From assembly GCA_934047225.1 (NCBI GenBank), contig OW204004.1:8932401-8996400 (forward strand): a stretch of 64,000 nucleotides of DNA, given 5' to 3'. Made by a program: the position numbers and the translations under genes. Under the pieces are notes generated by a model. The model saw nothing but the letters and a program-made list of their open reading frames with translations, had not been told where the DNA came from and ran no database searches. Positions 11,601 to 23,600 of this stretch are shown piece after piece; position 1 is the first letter of the stretch; every line of letters begins with the position of its first letter. Origin of the DNA: Ypsolopha sequella. Taxonomy: Eukaryota; Arthropoda; Insecta; Lepidoptera; Ypsolophidae.

Positions 11601-14600
11601 GGTATTATTGGTGACAAAGTGCTTGGGCCGTATTTTATTGAAGAACGTTTAACCGGAGGCACATACCTAGACATGCTAAGAGGTGTGATTGCAGACTATT
11701 TGGAGGATGTGCCGCTCGCGTACTTGCATGACTTTTATTTCCAGCAAGACGGAGCACCACCTCATTACGCCCAACAGGTACGGGAGTACCTCAATGAAGA
11801 GTACGGAGACCGATGGATAGGTCGCGCCGGGCCTGTGGCATGGCCTGCCAGGTCACCAGACCTCACGCCCTGTGATTTTTTTTTGTGGGGAGAAATCAAA
11901 CGCCGCGTATACTCGGAGGAGTCTCAAAGCCGCGAAGAACTGAAAGACCGTATTATCAGTGCATTTAACGCTGTAAAAAGTGACTTTGTAGTGCTGAGAA
12001 AACTGAGAAGGAATGCAGTAAAACGTGCTAGACTCTGTTTAGAGAGAAACGGACTGCATTTCGAACAATTGCTGAAGTACAGCTAATGTTAGTTTAGGTA
12101 TACAACTTCGTTGATTTCAATTACTTGTACATAAGTTGATTTCAATTTTTTAAGTACGCCTGAATACAGAAGTGACTAAGTACCTAACGATTTCGTAACT
12201 TAGCTACTTACCTACTTGCTGTTTGTAAATTATAAATCCTATTCAAAGCATTCTTACGAGTAATTCTTTAGCGCAATCTAAACAACTTCTGTATTTTGAC
12301 GGTCCTAAGCCCGTAAAAGTATGAAGGGAAAATTGCAACTTATGATCGCTGATTTCTCCTTTCAGAGCGGCATGCAAAACAAAAGCGGTGTCCTTTGGTG
12401 GCTCGGATAAAGAATACTTACTTGTCGGCTCGCGACAAAGGGTAATTTGCCGACAACGTTTGGAAGCCGGCCGGTCGGCCATGTGGCGAGGCGAGGCGGT
12501 GACGCGCGTCACGTGTTTAGCTTGACAGTGATATGACAACGCTATTCGGTTTTTGTAGGAAAACTTTGACAGTCGATATCTTTTGTTTTTAGTATGAAAC
12601 AAGACAAAAGTAACAAAACATGTATTTTCTAATTCGAACATAGAATAGGTTTCTTGAATATAGCTAGAGGGATCATTATCAACCTGTATTATAATGTGTA
12701 CGAAACGCGAGAGTTTAAAGTTATTACTCATACATTATATACGACAACTGTATTGTATATTGATAAATAGACCTGACATGCATCTTGACTGAGAGTAAAT
12801 TATTTATATATTTATATTTTAACGACCTAATAAAGTATCAAGTATGTATGTAAGCTTTCTTTGACTATCCATAGCCAGAACAGAACATGAAAAGTCGAGA
12901 CGCGTAGGTACAAGTGAGAACGTGTATCACAGAGCGTGGGTAACACTCGACTGACTCTAGTGCCGACGACGGGTTGCGTCGCGGTAGGTATTTATCGCGG
13001 GTCACGTGGTCAAGTGAGACCCCCCTGTCCAAAGGCACAAGAAACAGAATAAATTTGCTCTCGTGTGACAAATACAACTTTTCACCTCACTAGCGAGAAA
13101 ACACAGATGTAAAGAGACCATCTTTTCGAACAAACTTATAAGAATTCAATGGTTTTTTCTTTAAGCAATACACTATATAAAAATATTGCACATAAAATAA
13201 AATGTAAGGAGTGTTAATTGAATCCCAAAAGCCGCGAAAAATCGGAAAATCTTTGATAAACCGATTGAAAACGCAAAACATAACCATCACGCGGGAGTTT
13301 TACTCTATGTCTATCCGTTTCCGGATTCCACACACATTGGGAGGCCATACACCTGTATTTCGAGAAGTTTACCTTGTCTATGGTTTCCGACAAGCTGTGG
13401 GGCTGTGTATAGCCTCCCAAAGTGTATGGAATACATATAGAGTGAAAGAGATAGCCGCCATGCTGATGTTTGCTATCTCTCTTTCTCTTGAGCAAAGGAT
13501 ATGGAGTTTTTGAACAATTCGCAGTGTTCTTAATTTGAAACACTTTTCTTCACTGTTTATAACCAGGAAGCAAAAATCGATTTTGCTTACTGTTTTTAAG
13601 CAACAAAGGCGCGCTTTTTGAGCTAGTGAGGTAAAAAAATCTTTCGTATTAATGGAACCCCTATAAAAAAATACCTGAATACATTCCTGGCCGACAGCAT
13701 ACATTCATACTCGAAATGTTATTTAAGAGGCCCGCGGAGCATGCCTAGTTCATACAAACAAAATACTAAAACCATTTGTAAATAATAGATATTCTTAGGA
13801 TTGGATTACAGAATATCTATGTTCCCAAATATATATTTTGAAAGGATACTGATTTAAAGACGACATATAAGCAATTTAAAATTTCCATAGAAGCTTATTC
13901 TTCTCATATTTCATGTTTAAATCAGTTTTCTTATTTAATGTACAGCGTGTAACAAAAATGTGTAACCATATTTGAAGAGCTTATTCAGTCGATAGTATAG
14001 AACAACTTTTACTATGAAACAAACACCATACCTCAAAAAAAAAAAAAAAAAAAGACTGTTCATAGAAAAATGCACTGCCGCTCGGCCGAAATGCAGTTTT
14101 TTTTTGTGATTTCAGATTTGTCTACATAGTAAAACTTGTTTTTATACCATTGACTCAATAAGCTCTTCAAATATGGTTACACCTTGTATATTTGAGAACC
14201 TAGATATTCTGTAATGCAATCGGAATAAATACACATTATCTTAATCATATCTATGATTTACAAATGGTTTTGGTATTTCGTTTATATGAACTAGGATTGC
14301 TCCTGCGGCTGAAGTATATTCGATATCGCAACGCAGGTAATCAGCGCCATCTGTTGCACAGTTGCGGCACTTGTAGGACTCGTACCTGTTGGTAATGCAT
14401 CGGCGGGTAGTGCGGCTGTGAGTGCGAGTGCTGGTGCTGGTAAGGGTACGACGGGTAGTGCCCGTGAGCGCCTCTGGGGGATGTCGGGTTACCGGCCGGG
14501 GGCGGCTGGGACGGCTGGTCTACACTCTGAAACAATATATAATGTAAATACGTTACAAAAATCGGCCAAGTGCGAGTAAAACGTAGTGCGGCCAAAACGA

Positions 14601-17600
14601 CAAAAAAACATGTCTAATGTATGGGAGCCCCCTTAAATTATTATTTTATTCTGTTTTTTTAGTATTTGTTGTTATAGCGGCAACAGAAGTAGATCATCTG
14701 TGAAAATTTCAACTGTCTAACTATCACGGTTCATGAGATACAGCCTGGTGATAGACGGACGGACAGCTGAGTCTTAGTAATAGGGACCCGACCCTTACCC
14801 TTTGGGTACGGAATCCTAAAAAAATTAAAAATTACACATTTACAGCCATCTAGGATATTGTGTGGTTTGACAATGATCAAGGTTAAATGTCAGTCGCTTA
14901 GCAGAAAGTGCATGAATTAACTTTGTATTTCTTGTTTAGAAGTTAAAAATTGACTCGTTGAAAACACTTGGTAGTGTTTCGGTTTTATATGAAGACGTAA
15001 TACTGCTATTTTTCTCTACTGTAGACATCCAGTTTTCCCGAGGTAATCACAGCATGCTTTTTATTCTTGACCCTTCCAGTTACATCCGCAACGGCAGAAA
15101 GAAGTTTTTCAAAATTAAAACTAATAAAAAATTACTTAAGAATTTCGATGGGACAAGAACGGCTGTCAGACATCTCACTATTGTCCATAGAGGCAGAAAC
15201 TTTAGAAAAACTAAAATCATCATCAGCCATAAATGATTTAATAAATCAGTTTGCCGATAAAAAGGCAAGGAGAGTGAATATTTAAAATTCGATTTTTATT
15301 TGTAAAATGGGTAAATTATGTGATAAATAAATATTACTTCTCACAATATTTTTTTTCTTTTGTGAAAAATCTTTACCTCCATATAAGGGCCTCCAAAAAA
15401 ATTTTTATACGGGGCCCCGACAAGGTATGCTACGCCACTGTCTGTAGTAAAACTCACCCCATTCCTGTGATGATGCGGCGCAGGCGCGTCGGGCACTCGG
15501 TAATGTTTCGGTTTTGGCGGCGGCACCGGCTTGTATGCGACTGGCGGCCCCAACCGGCCCACGTAGTCCGCCTGAGACGCCGAGTTCGTGCGGCTACTGC
15601 TGAACACCAAAAACTTGTATAAGGTGACATTAATTTATACGGCCATAAAAGCCGATTCTGAAGGTTTTAATTTTTGTTTTAGTGCTGTCAAAACTTAAAT
15701 TTTTCTAAAGTAATTTAGCTTCTGTTCCTAAACATTAAGGACTACTATGCAATGAAGAAAATTTACTTTTGACAGCACTAAAACTATAATTAAAGCTTCC
15801 AAAATCGGCTTTAATGTTATACAACGTGTAACAGAAAGGTGTAACCATATTTGAATAGCTTATTCAGTCAATGGTATAGAACAACTTTTACTATGGAGCC
15901 AACCCTAAAATCTCAAAAAAAATCTGCCCTTCCATACATTTCAGCCGAGCGGCATTGCATTTTTCTATGAAAAAGTTTTTTTTTTTTTTTCAGATACAGG
16001 GTTTGTCTCCATAGTAAAAGTTGTTCTATACCATTGCATTGACTCAATAAGCTCTTCAGATATGGTTACACCTTTCTGTTACACGTTGTATATTGTTGAT
16101 TAGTGGCACTTAAATAAATAAATAAAAATACTTTTATTCAACAGAACACAAAACAAAACACATAATACTTAAAGACTATTTAAGATTAGACAGGTTCTGT
16201 TGAAAAGGTCGGTGACTCAGCTTTTGTCCCTTAAGCCAGAAGCAAAGGGACGCTGTTATTCTGTCACTGCCTGTTCATCCATAAGGATACTTGGTGGAAC
16301 GTAGTAATACCTCGGCTTTGTAACGAACCGAGCCGACCAAGCAATATCCTGTCTTGCTCGCTCAAAAGTCTTGTTTCGTCAATCTATCTCTTTCGGTGAT
16401 GGTAATTGCATATACATAGTACGAAATACCTGTTCCATTTCTCGAATCAGTCGAGTAAGGGCGTTACGAATCTTCACTAAATTAATCAAAGCCTATACTT
16501 GGCATGATCGTTGGCGGGCGCGGGGATGGATAGTCTTCTGGCGTGGTTGGGCGTATATGAAATGTTACCGTTCATTGCAGGGTTCCGACCCCGCGCTGGA
16601 CCTCGATAGTTTTAGACACAAAGTGGTATGTTACCTATACTTGGCATGATCGTTGGCGGGCGCGGGGAGAGACGGTCCTCTGGCGTGGTTTGGCGTGTGT
16701 GGACTGTTACCGTTTATTGCCGGGTTCGGTCCCCGCGCAGGACTTCGGTAGTTTTCTGATGACCTATGGAACAAAACAATGTTTTAATACATGATTTTAT
16801 AAACTGGCCTAAAATATACACATAAGTAATAATATTGAGACATCTGTATGTAAACATTTATATACCTTAAATTTCAAAAATTATAAAATGATATATCGTC
16901 TGAACCCCCGCGAATAAATAGCTCAGTGATTATTATTTTTACAAGACTCAGCTTTAAATGAATGCATTAAGGTAGAAAACTGAATGACGTAAACGAATGC
17001 CAAAAATTCAATTTAGCATCAGTTTTCGGAGCCGCTTTTTGTGCGCCGATTCAACATCTAGAGGTTATTTGATCGAAGGTCCATATCTGTAGTTAGGATC
17101 AGCATTGGGCTCCCGTCTGTACTCAAGCGAGTTGTGTACGCTGTGTTGGTTGCGAGCCGGACTCGGACTCTGGGACATGGCCGTCGGGTTGGACTCGAAT
17201 CTACTACAAATAAACATGAGAGTCTACCTGTAGTTGGGGTCAGCATTGGGCTCACGTCTGTACTCGAGCGAGTTGTGTGCGCTGTGCTCGATGCGAGCCG
17301 GACTCTGACTCTGGGGCATGGGCGTCGGGTTCGGCGGCGGGGTGGACTCGAATTTACTACAAATAAACATGAGAGTCTACCTGTAGTTGGGGTCAGCATT
17401 GGGCTCTCGTCTGTACTCGAGCGAGTTGTGTGCGCTGTGTTCGTTGCGAGCTGGACTCTGACTCTGGGGCATGGTCGTCGGGTTCGGCGGCGGGGTGGAC
17501 TCGAATTTACTACAAATAAACATGAGAGTCTACCTGTAGTTGGGGTCAGCATTGGGCTCTCGTCTGTACTCGAGCGAGTTGTGTGCGCTGTGTTCGTTGC

Positions 17601-20600
17601 GAGCTGGACTCTGACTCTGGGGCATGGGCGTCGGGTTCGGCGGCGGGGTGGACTCGAATTTACTACAAATAAACATGAGAGTCTACCTGTAGTTGGGGTC
17701 AGCATTGGGCTCTCGTCTGTACTCGAGCGAGTTGTGTGCGCTGTGTTCGTTGCGAGCTGGACTCTGACTCTGGGGCATGGGCGTCGGGTTCGGCGGCGGG
17801 GTGGACTCGAATTTACTACAAATAAACATGAGAGTCTACCTGTAGTTGGGGTCAGCATTGGGCTCTCGTCTGTACTCGAGCGAGTTGTGTGCGCTGTGTT
17901 CGTTGCGAGCTGGACTCTGACTCTGGGGCATGGGCGTCGGGTTCGGCGGCGGGGTGGACTCGAATTTATTACAAATAAACATGAGAGTCTACCTGTAGTT
18001 GGGGTCAGCATTGGGCTCTCGTCTGTACTCGAGCGAGTTGTGTGCGCTGTGTTCGTTGCGAGCCGGACTCCGACTCTGGGACATGGGCGTCGGGTTCAGC
18101 GGCGGGGTGGACTCGAATTTACTACAAATAAACATGAGAGTCTACCTGTAGTTGGGGTCAGCATTGGGCTCTCGTCTGTACTCGAGCGAGTTGTGTGCGC
18201 TGTGTTCGTTGCGAGCTGGACTCCGACTCTGGGACATGGGCGTCGGGTTCGGCGGCGGGGTGGACTCGAATTTATTACAAATAAACATGAGAGTCTACCT
18301 GTAGTTGGGGTCAGCATTGGGCTCTCGTCTGTACTCGAGCGAGTTGTGTGCGCTGTGTTCGTTGCGAGCCGGACTCCGACTCTGGGACATGGGCGTCGGG
18401 TTCGGCGGCGGGGTGGACTCGAATTTACTACAAATAAACATGAGAGTCTACCTGTAGTTGGGGTCAGCATTGGGCTCTCGTCTGTACTCGAGCGAGTTGT
18501 GTGCGCTGTGTTCGTTGCGAGCTGGACTCTGACTCTGGGACATGGCCGTCGGGTTCGGCGGCGGCGGGGGCTCGAATTTACTACAAATATACATATAAAA
18601 TATTTAAATACAATTATGAATAAATATAATTTTAGCTGTATTAGCCTTTTATTTGTAGTTTAAAGCATTAGATGATAATAATAAAAAACAATAACTTTAT
18701 ATTTTTCGATAGATTCGAATTTTAAATTTTCATCTTTTATTTAACATGATAAATACCAAAACAGGGTCCAATTTAATACTTAGGTCCGATTTAATTAATG
18801 AAGTATGCAAAGAAAGAAATTGAAACTTTATCAGATTGACCATATTGTAACAACAATGAGTTCTTTTGATTATTTTTAAAGAATTTCAGCAACATTTTTT
18901 TTTATAAAGTTTTCAAGTATTTTTAAGTGGTTATTTTGCGTTATCCGGAGTCCCAGCAACGTAATGCAGTGTGCGCTGTTGCGAGCATATTTGTACCGAA
19001 ACAGGTCGATTCAAGGTCGTCGGCGGTATAAAGTACTCACCCGGGAGTGGCCTTGAGGTCATCCGGCGCGTTTGGACCAAGTCGCGCGTTACCACTTGGC
19101 TCAGGGTAGTTGTAAGACGTACCGTCATACGAACTCTGCAATAAATATAACACTTTGTTTGAAAACTAAATTAAAATAACTTGTGACCATCGAGTGGGAC
19201 CGTAAAATGCGAATTGACTTGCTTTTTATGATAGCTTTACCGTTAACGATTAACAATTCGGCTGTTTTTTAAACTTTAATAAAAAAATGAAATGTTTACA
19301 CTGTTGATTGTTGGCACTTGGTGGAACTTGGAATACATAATGAACAGAAAATCACTTGTACTATCCCACAAATTTAAATTTGTGGGATAGTACAAGTGAT
19401 TTTCTGTTCATTATATATTATAAAAAAATGAAAACTTTATTTATTTCAATTATTATAAGTTTACAAATCAGGGTATGTATCCGGCGGTCCCGAACGTAAG
19501 CTAGGCTTGAATCTTGGGGCCCATCTTGACACGATTGACAGGTACAAATTACATTGTTTGTCCTCGACGCCCTGCTTAACAATAATTGACAGGTACAAAT
19601 TACATTGTTTGTCCTCGACGCCCTGCTTAACAATAATTGACACGTACAAATTACATTGTTTTTCCTCGACGCCCTGCTTAACAATAATTGACAGGTACAA
19701 ATTACATTGTTTGTCCTCGACGCCCTGCTTAACAATAGGTACTTGTTTCACAATTATGAAACTTAAGCTAAACATGCAAAGTGAGTGCAGTGTGTTGTGT
19801 GGGTGAGGGTGTTTATGTGTGGAGGTGGGTGATTGTTAAAATATAAATATTATTATGGGGGAGGTGGGTGGGTGTGGCGTGGTGGGGATGGAGGATAGAA
19901 GGGGATAGTGACCTGCCTATATTTGGTGTTCTAGTATATTTTCAGTTTCTTTGTAATTTTGAGTTAGTATCCACTGTTCTATAACTGTTTTGACCTTGAA
20001 TACCGATAGACCTCTAATATCGCAGACTTTTGCAATCTTGTTGTAGACAAACTGGTGTATAAAGGGAGCCAGTCGTTGTGCAAAGGATGTGCACACTCTC
20101 GAAGCGGGTATTCTATAGACTCTCTTCTCTTGGTAACAAGAGAGGCATATTGTTTTGATCCCAGAGTGATTTTATGAAGCATGCAGGTAGCCCTCACAAT
20201 GAAAAGTTGTCGTACCGTCAGGATTTTATTTTCAGAGTAGAGCGCCTCAGTTGAGTATCGTATAATGTGCTATTTTTGTCTCCATTTTTAAGGTGATTGC
20301 GTCAATTTCGTTACAAACGCAAAACTTGTTACCGATATTTTCATTATTTTTCAAAAACTATTAAATAGACGTGATTTGTGGCATTACGTGACAATAGTTT
20401 ATTGTTAGTTAAGGTTTTCTAGTAAAGTTGTGTTATTTATATATCACTACATATTTTATATATTATTAAATATTACTAAAATTAATTTACAACGAATTGC
20501 ATTAAAGAACACAACATTGCTAAAAAAGTTTAACTGACGTTAATCCATTGGCGCGTAATGCCACAAATCACATTTATTTAATGCTTTTTATTCAAAAATA

Positions 20601-23600
20601 AGGAAAACAATAATAAGTTGTTCATTTGGGAGCTTAGATCAATAACTAGATCCATCCATCCATCCATCAGCCTGTGTTCGTCCACTCCTGGACATAGGCC
20701 TCTCCAATATTCCGCAACTCTTGGCGGTCCTCCGTCATCCTCATCCAGCCGCTACCCGCAACTTCCTTCAGGTCGTCCAGCGGGTACGAGGTCGGCCTAC
20801 GGTACGCTTTGCTGTACGTTGTCTCCATTCTAACACCTTTATATCGGCGACAAGTATGGCCAGCCTATTGCCGCTTCAACTTGCGAATTCAGCAGGCTAT
20901 GTCGGACATTTTCGACCTCTGACGAATTTCTTCATTTTGGATTTTATCTATAAGAGATATCCCAAGCATAGCCCGATCTATAGCTCGCTCAGCGACCTTA
21001 AATCGGCGGATCAAGCCCTAGGTAAAAGACCACGTTTCAACGCCGTACGTCATAACTAAGTATGTAATTTCAATGATACATTTATTCGTGCTTTTAAAAG
21101 TATTTTATAACATTTGTATATTTTTTAAACCGATTTTAGTTAAAAGTATTTTAGTTTTTACAGGAAGTGATGTCATCATATTAGATTTAACGATTGGATG
21201 CTTGTCAGACGTTAGGAAGAGCTCAATTTTTTTTTTTTTATATATATTTGTGGCGATGGCGTCACTAAAGATCAGATGAAAGACATCGTTTTTTTAAAAA
21301 GGAAATATTATGCACGGTTATTTTAAATTCTGTCTACTGTAAATATTCAAGGAAAGCTATTCCTCGAAAAGATTTTTCGTACAATCGTAAATTTTTTCGA
21401 AAAAAGAAGAGACCAAACTGTTATAAATTTTCATGCAATTTTATACTCACTGCCGCTTACCATCTGGAGCGGCATTGACCAAGCGTAAACTCATTGCGAA
21501 TTTATAAAAAAAAAGGTTCAAGTGCAAGTCAGACTCCGTAATGCGACAATTTTGGGAACGTTGCCATTTTGTTTTCGTGAATTTCGCAACCGCTATATTT
21601 TTTCATATTTTTCGGTCCATCAGTTATGGAGATAAGGGGGGGGGGGACAAACCATACATCTTTTTGTAGTTTTTCAAGTATTTCTCGGAATATATACAAC
21701 TAAATATAATTAAAGTATATATTTTTACAATCAGCTCTTTGATATCTACAATTTGATACCCATTTTGTATTTTTAGAATAATATTTTTTATTTTTCTCAC
21801 TTTTGTTTTGGAAATATTTTGAACAATTTAAAACTCTTCACATATTTTTTTACACTTTGATATGTGGGCAAATTAATGCAATTTTTGTGCCAAATTTCAA
21901 GCCTTTATCTTTAACTGTACTAAAGTTATGAGGCTGTGACATCCGGACGGACGGACGGAAAACGGAGTCTCACCATAAAGGTTCCTTTCGTACCCTAAAA
22001 AAAAATTTACTCACGGTGTTGTTGGGATGTCTATGTCTATCTAGAGATCCTTGTGTCTGTGGTAGCACCATACTTGTGGGTCTAGGGTTTGGCGGGTACG
22101 TGGCTGACTCCTCCGCGGTCGGGTCCTTGGGTGGACCGAACAAACGCTCTTGCGCTGACGGACGCCCTATCTATAAAATATTTAAATCATTATACTTTGT
22201 CACGACATTTAATTTAGTACGATATTAATTTAGTATTTTTAATTACATGAAAGTGAAATATGATTTTATTGTAAATGTATATATGTAAAACTGTTTTGTT
22301 ATTGTGTAGCTTGTTGTTTTTATGAAATTTTGTACGCCTCTGAGGCAAAACATAGAGCACATTACTAAATATTGTTGTCATCTACGCATGTAATTGTCAT
22401 CTACGCATGTAAACACCTATGTTTCACAAATAAATTATTTGATTGGTTGTCACTTTTGACATCTGCCAAAATTATCTGTCACAAAATTTCTTTAAAAGTA
22501 AACCATCTGTCAATTTTGACGTTTCTCACAACATCTGTATAAAAAATAAATCATCCGTCACTTTTGACATCTGCCAAAATCATCTGTCATAAAATTAGAT
22601 CATCTGTCAATTTGACATCTATCACAAAATCGCTTTTAGAAAGAAATCATCCGTCACTTTGACATCTGTCACAAATCTGTGAAAAAAATACTTACTAATG
22701 AAATTTAACTACGCAATGAAACAAATCCTAAGGCCAGCGGGCTGAGTTGACCACTAAAATAAAATGAATGTTTCATAGTTTTGACTCTGGGCTGAGTTAC
22801 CCCCTATGAAAACTCAATATTTTTGCAAGTGGTCAACTCAGCCCGCGGGCTAAGTTTGTTCATTTGAACCCGCGACCTCCGGATTAGAGGTCGAGAAAAC
22901 ACTGTTTCTGTAATATAATAAAATGTATGATGGTACGTAGTTTTATTGTTCTATTACAGGAACGACCTTTGCCGAAGAGTGGCGAAGTTTCACGATCTTG
23001 CGCTAACGCTTTTATTTTACACTAGCTGACCCGGCGAACTTCGTTCCGCCTAACAGTCTAATAATATCGTGTTAAGTTAAACTTAATTTAGGATTTCATT
23101 AAACATTAATTAACATTAATACGACTTTTTTGCAAATACAGAAATGTTTTCTTGCTTGCCATTGCGAAAGAAGAATGGCAGGGACCCATGTAGTTTCAGT
23201 ACCGTTTTTAGGCTTAGCGTAGGGTATTGAATATATGCAGAAATAATAGTTCTTGGAATAACTAAGCGATTTTTAAAACTTTGGGTTTAGATGTCAGAAC
23301 GCTAGATAAATAGGTTTCTTTTATATGCGTAGTTTTGTCAACAGATGGCATCACATGCTGTTTGCATTCGTAAAATTAATTAATTAATTTATTGTTATTC
23401 GATAATTTATCTGATATTTTATTAATTATTCTGCTATTCGAAGCGGATAAGAATACACCAAAAAAGAGATAACTAACATCGATCCAGCCGATCTTGAGTT
23501 ATAAGTGGTGTAACTAACACGACTTTGTTTTATATATTTAGAATATGTCTATCCCGCTCAGTGGAAGCGAGCCGATCAGAACTCTCGCGATTTCAAGTTG

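Larger units (their letters stand above)
10594..12698. repeat. 27-bp-arm palindrome split by the mariner insertion
   Basis: The left arm occupies 10594-10620 and ends AATCGGGTCT. The right arm starts AGACCCGATT at 10647, runs to 10663, and resumes at 12689-12698 on the far side of the mariner element. Removing the element and one TA gives two arms that pair over 27 bases with one mismatch, around a 26-base loop. The mariner therefore jumped into a TA within an older foldback. Confidence 0.75.
9821..14385. other. pyd intron carrying the mariner element and several MITEs
   Basis: This 4.6-kb intron contains the complete mariner-like element (10664-12686) and the palindrome it interrupts (10594 to 12698). 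It also has a foldback repeat at about 10268-10513 whose ends share AGCCAAATTCATACT, a 13.3-13.5 kb inverted repeat, and a nested MITE pair at 13730-14309. Near 9890-9975 there is a degenerate tandem of GAGC/GCGA...GATTCTA units. I see no pyd exon in it. Confidence 0.6.
14527..15457. other. pyd intron with GGCCAAGTGCGAGTC repeat and hAT remnant
   Basis: A 0.93-kb intron. At about 14565-14822 is a plus-oriented copy of the lepidopteran interspersed family that begins GGCCAAGTGCGAG and ends GGGTACGGAATCC. At 15022-15440 is a degraded hAT transposon end. Confidence 0.7.
15600..16492. other. pyd intron with two adjacent MITEs and a LINE tail
   Basis: Contains MITE family B (15647-15813) directly followed by MITE family A (15820-16090). 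Next, from about 16110, is a TTTATTCAACAG-type stretch resembling the reversed 3' end of a LINE. No coding exon is visible. Confidence 0.6.
17065..18580 (-). repeat. ten-copy tandem array of a 129-bp pyd exon (153-bp period)
   Basis: Ten copies with a period of 153 bp: a 129-bp exon-like block plus a 24-bp spacer that starts GTAGACTC and ends TTTATTTGTAG on the minus strand. Copy starts (minus strand, 5' base) are 18580, 18427, 18274, 18121, 17968, 17815, 17662, 17509, 17356 and 17203. Copies 2-9 are nearly identical and differ at scattered positions; copy 10 has diverged 5' edges and copy 1 is the most diverged. The period is a multiple of three, so long open frames run on both strands; these are side effects. 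The coding frame is the one that matches the flanking pyd exon phases. Confidence 0.93.
19136..22014. other. pyd intron with palindrome, minisatellite, MITE and LINE scraps
   Basis: This 2.9-kb intron contains a 78-bp perfect palindrome (19337-19414), a LINE 3'-end-like stretch (about 19430-19525, antisense), a four-copy 51-bp minisatellite (19535-19738), and a GT-rich GTGGGTGG stretch (about 19800-19890). Further on are a MITE of family D (20311-20632), an antisense LINE coding scrap (20640-21055) and a copy of the GGCCAAGTGCGAG family (21500-21995). No exon is visible. Confidence 0.6.

Noticed and set aside
17134..18663. 509-codon open frame on the plus strand and 317/124-codon frames in another minus frame across the array
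   Set aside because: The repeat period (153 bp) is a multiple of three, so any frame lacking a stop in one unit stays open. The frame that fits pyd splice phases is a different one and has a stop in each spacer.
19535..19738. Array-like 51-bp repeats as a CRISPR or as repeated exons
   Set aside because: Units are contiguous with no unique spacers and no conserved splice sites in a pyd-compatible phase; a plain minisatellite in an intron.
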